Below are positions 30,451-30,537 of a DNA stretch of 30,537 bases, in pieces (positions within the stretch are counted from its first letter, which is position 1; each line of letters begins with the position of its first letter). Origin of the DNA: ZAX-1 sp046533095 (GTDB taxonomy: Bacteria > Bacillota > Clostridia > Lachnospirales > Lachnospiraceae); NCBI GenBank assembly GCA_046533095.1, contig JAJQRA010000002.1, forward strand, positions 1 through 30,537. Reading direction: 5' to 3'. The translations under genes were made by a program, and so were the position numbers. The notes beneath the pieces were generated by a model. The model was not told where the DNA came from and did not search any database. It saw only the letters and a program-made list of their open reading frames with translations.

Positions 30451-30537
30451 GGTAGAATAAAAATAGTACAAAGTAAACGTGACAAATTCCTAACAACAAG
30501 ATATTATTATCATTAGCAAAGAATAGGAGAAAGTCAT

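Overview
The window looks like chromosome of a spore-forming, low-to-mid GC Clostridia-type Firmicute. The basis is a cotJ spore-coat operon, strong purine-rich ribosome binding sites, frequent TTG/GTG starts, and a dense load of clostridial mobile-element genes (large serine recombinase, MazF/PemK toxins, ImmA/IrrE with an XRE repressor, MobA/MobL-type relaxase pieces). No rRNA, tRNA or CRISPR array was seen.

Layout. (1) 1-6600 is chromosomal: a decayed transposase piece, a membrane diguanylate cyclase (860-2248, +) and, convergent with it, a 1260-residue hybrid histidine kinase with two solute-binding-like sensor regions (2347-6129, -), preceded by a 67-bp tandem repeat. (2) 6614-7266 is cotJA, cotJB and only the first third of cotJC. 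(3) At about 7265 cotJC is cut inside its coding sequence by an element whose first gene is a large serine recombinase (7210-8934, -). The last ~20 codons of the recombinase are read from the antisense strand of cotJC. The missing 3' part of cotJC is not in the window, so the element probably runs past the right edge (more than 23 kb). (4) 8935-13441 is the element's recombination and control block: a 62-residue protein, one broken and one intact MazF/PemK toxin, a 49-residue protein, a sigma-like factor, a zinc-ribbon protein, an ImmA/IrrE peptidase and a divergent XRE repressor, with two facing promoters and three repeated operator-like boxes. (5) 13538-21900 is a mosaic: a decayed IS3-family element, a PAPS-reductase-like start fragment, a RelB/YafQ-type toxin-antitoxin pair with a frameshifted toxin, a 1073-residue secreted GLUG-repeat protein, a truncated transposase, an XRE regulator, a 41-bp tandem repeat, a Uma2 nuclease-like protein, and a small Cys-rich KTR protein with tandem terminators. 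(6) 22174-25853 holds two pyridoxamine-phosphate-oxidase-like proteins (one fused to a 2x[4Fe-4S] ferredoxin) divergent from an HxlR-GNAT fusion, then a hypothetical, an MmcQ/YjbR protein and a DUF2271-like lipoprotein. (7) 25974-27507 is an intact IS4-family element with 24-bp perfect terminal repeats and a 10-bp target duplication. (8) 27590-30450 has two incomplete MobA/MobL-type relaxases flanking a membrane-anchored alpha/beta hydrolase.

The main biological idea is a skin-like arrangement: a serine-recombinase element interrupts a mother-cell spore-coat gene. Excision would restore cotJC and would at the same time change the 3' end of the recombinase gene. Whether excision is tied to sporulation cannot be told from sequence alone. 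Much of the element's cargo is decayed (frameshifted toxins, broken relaxases, dead IS3), as expected for an old, repeatedly invaded island.
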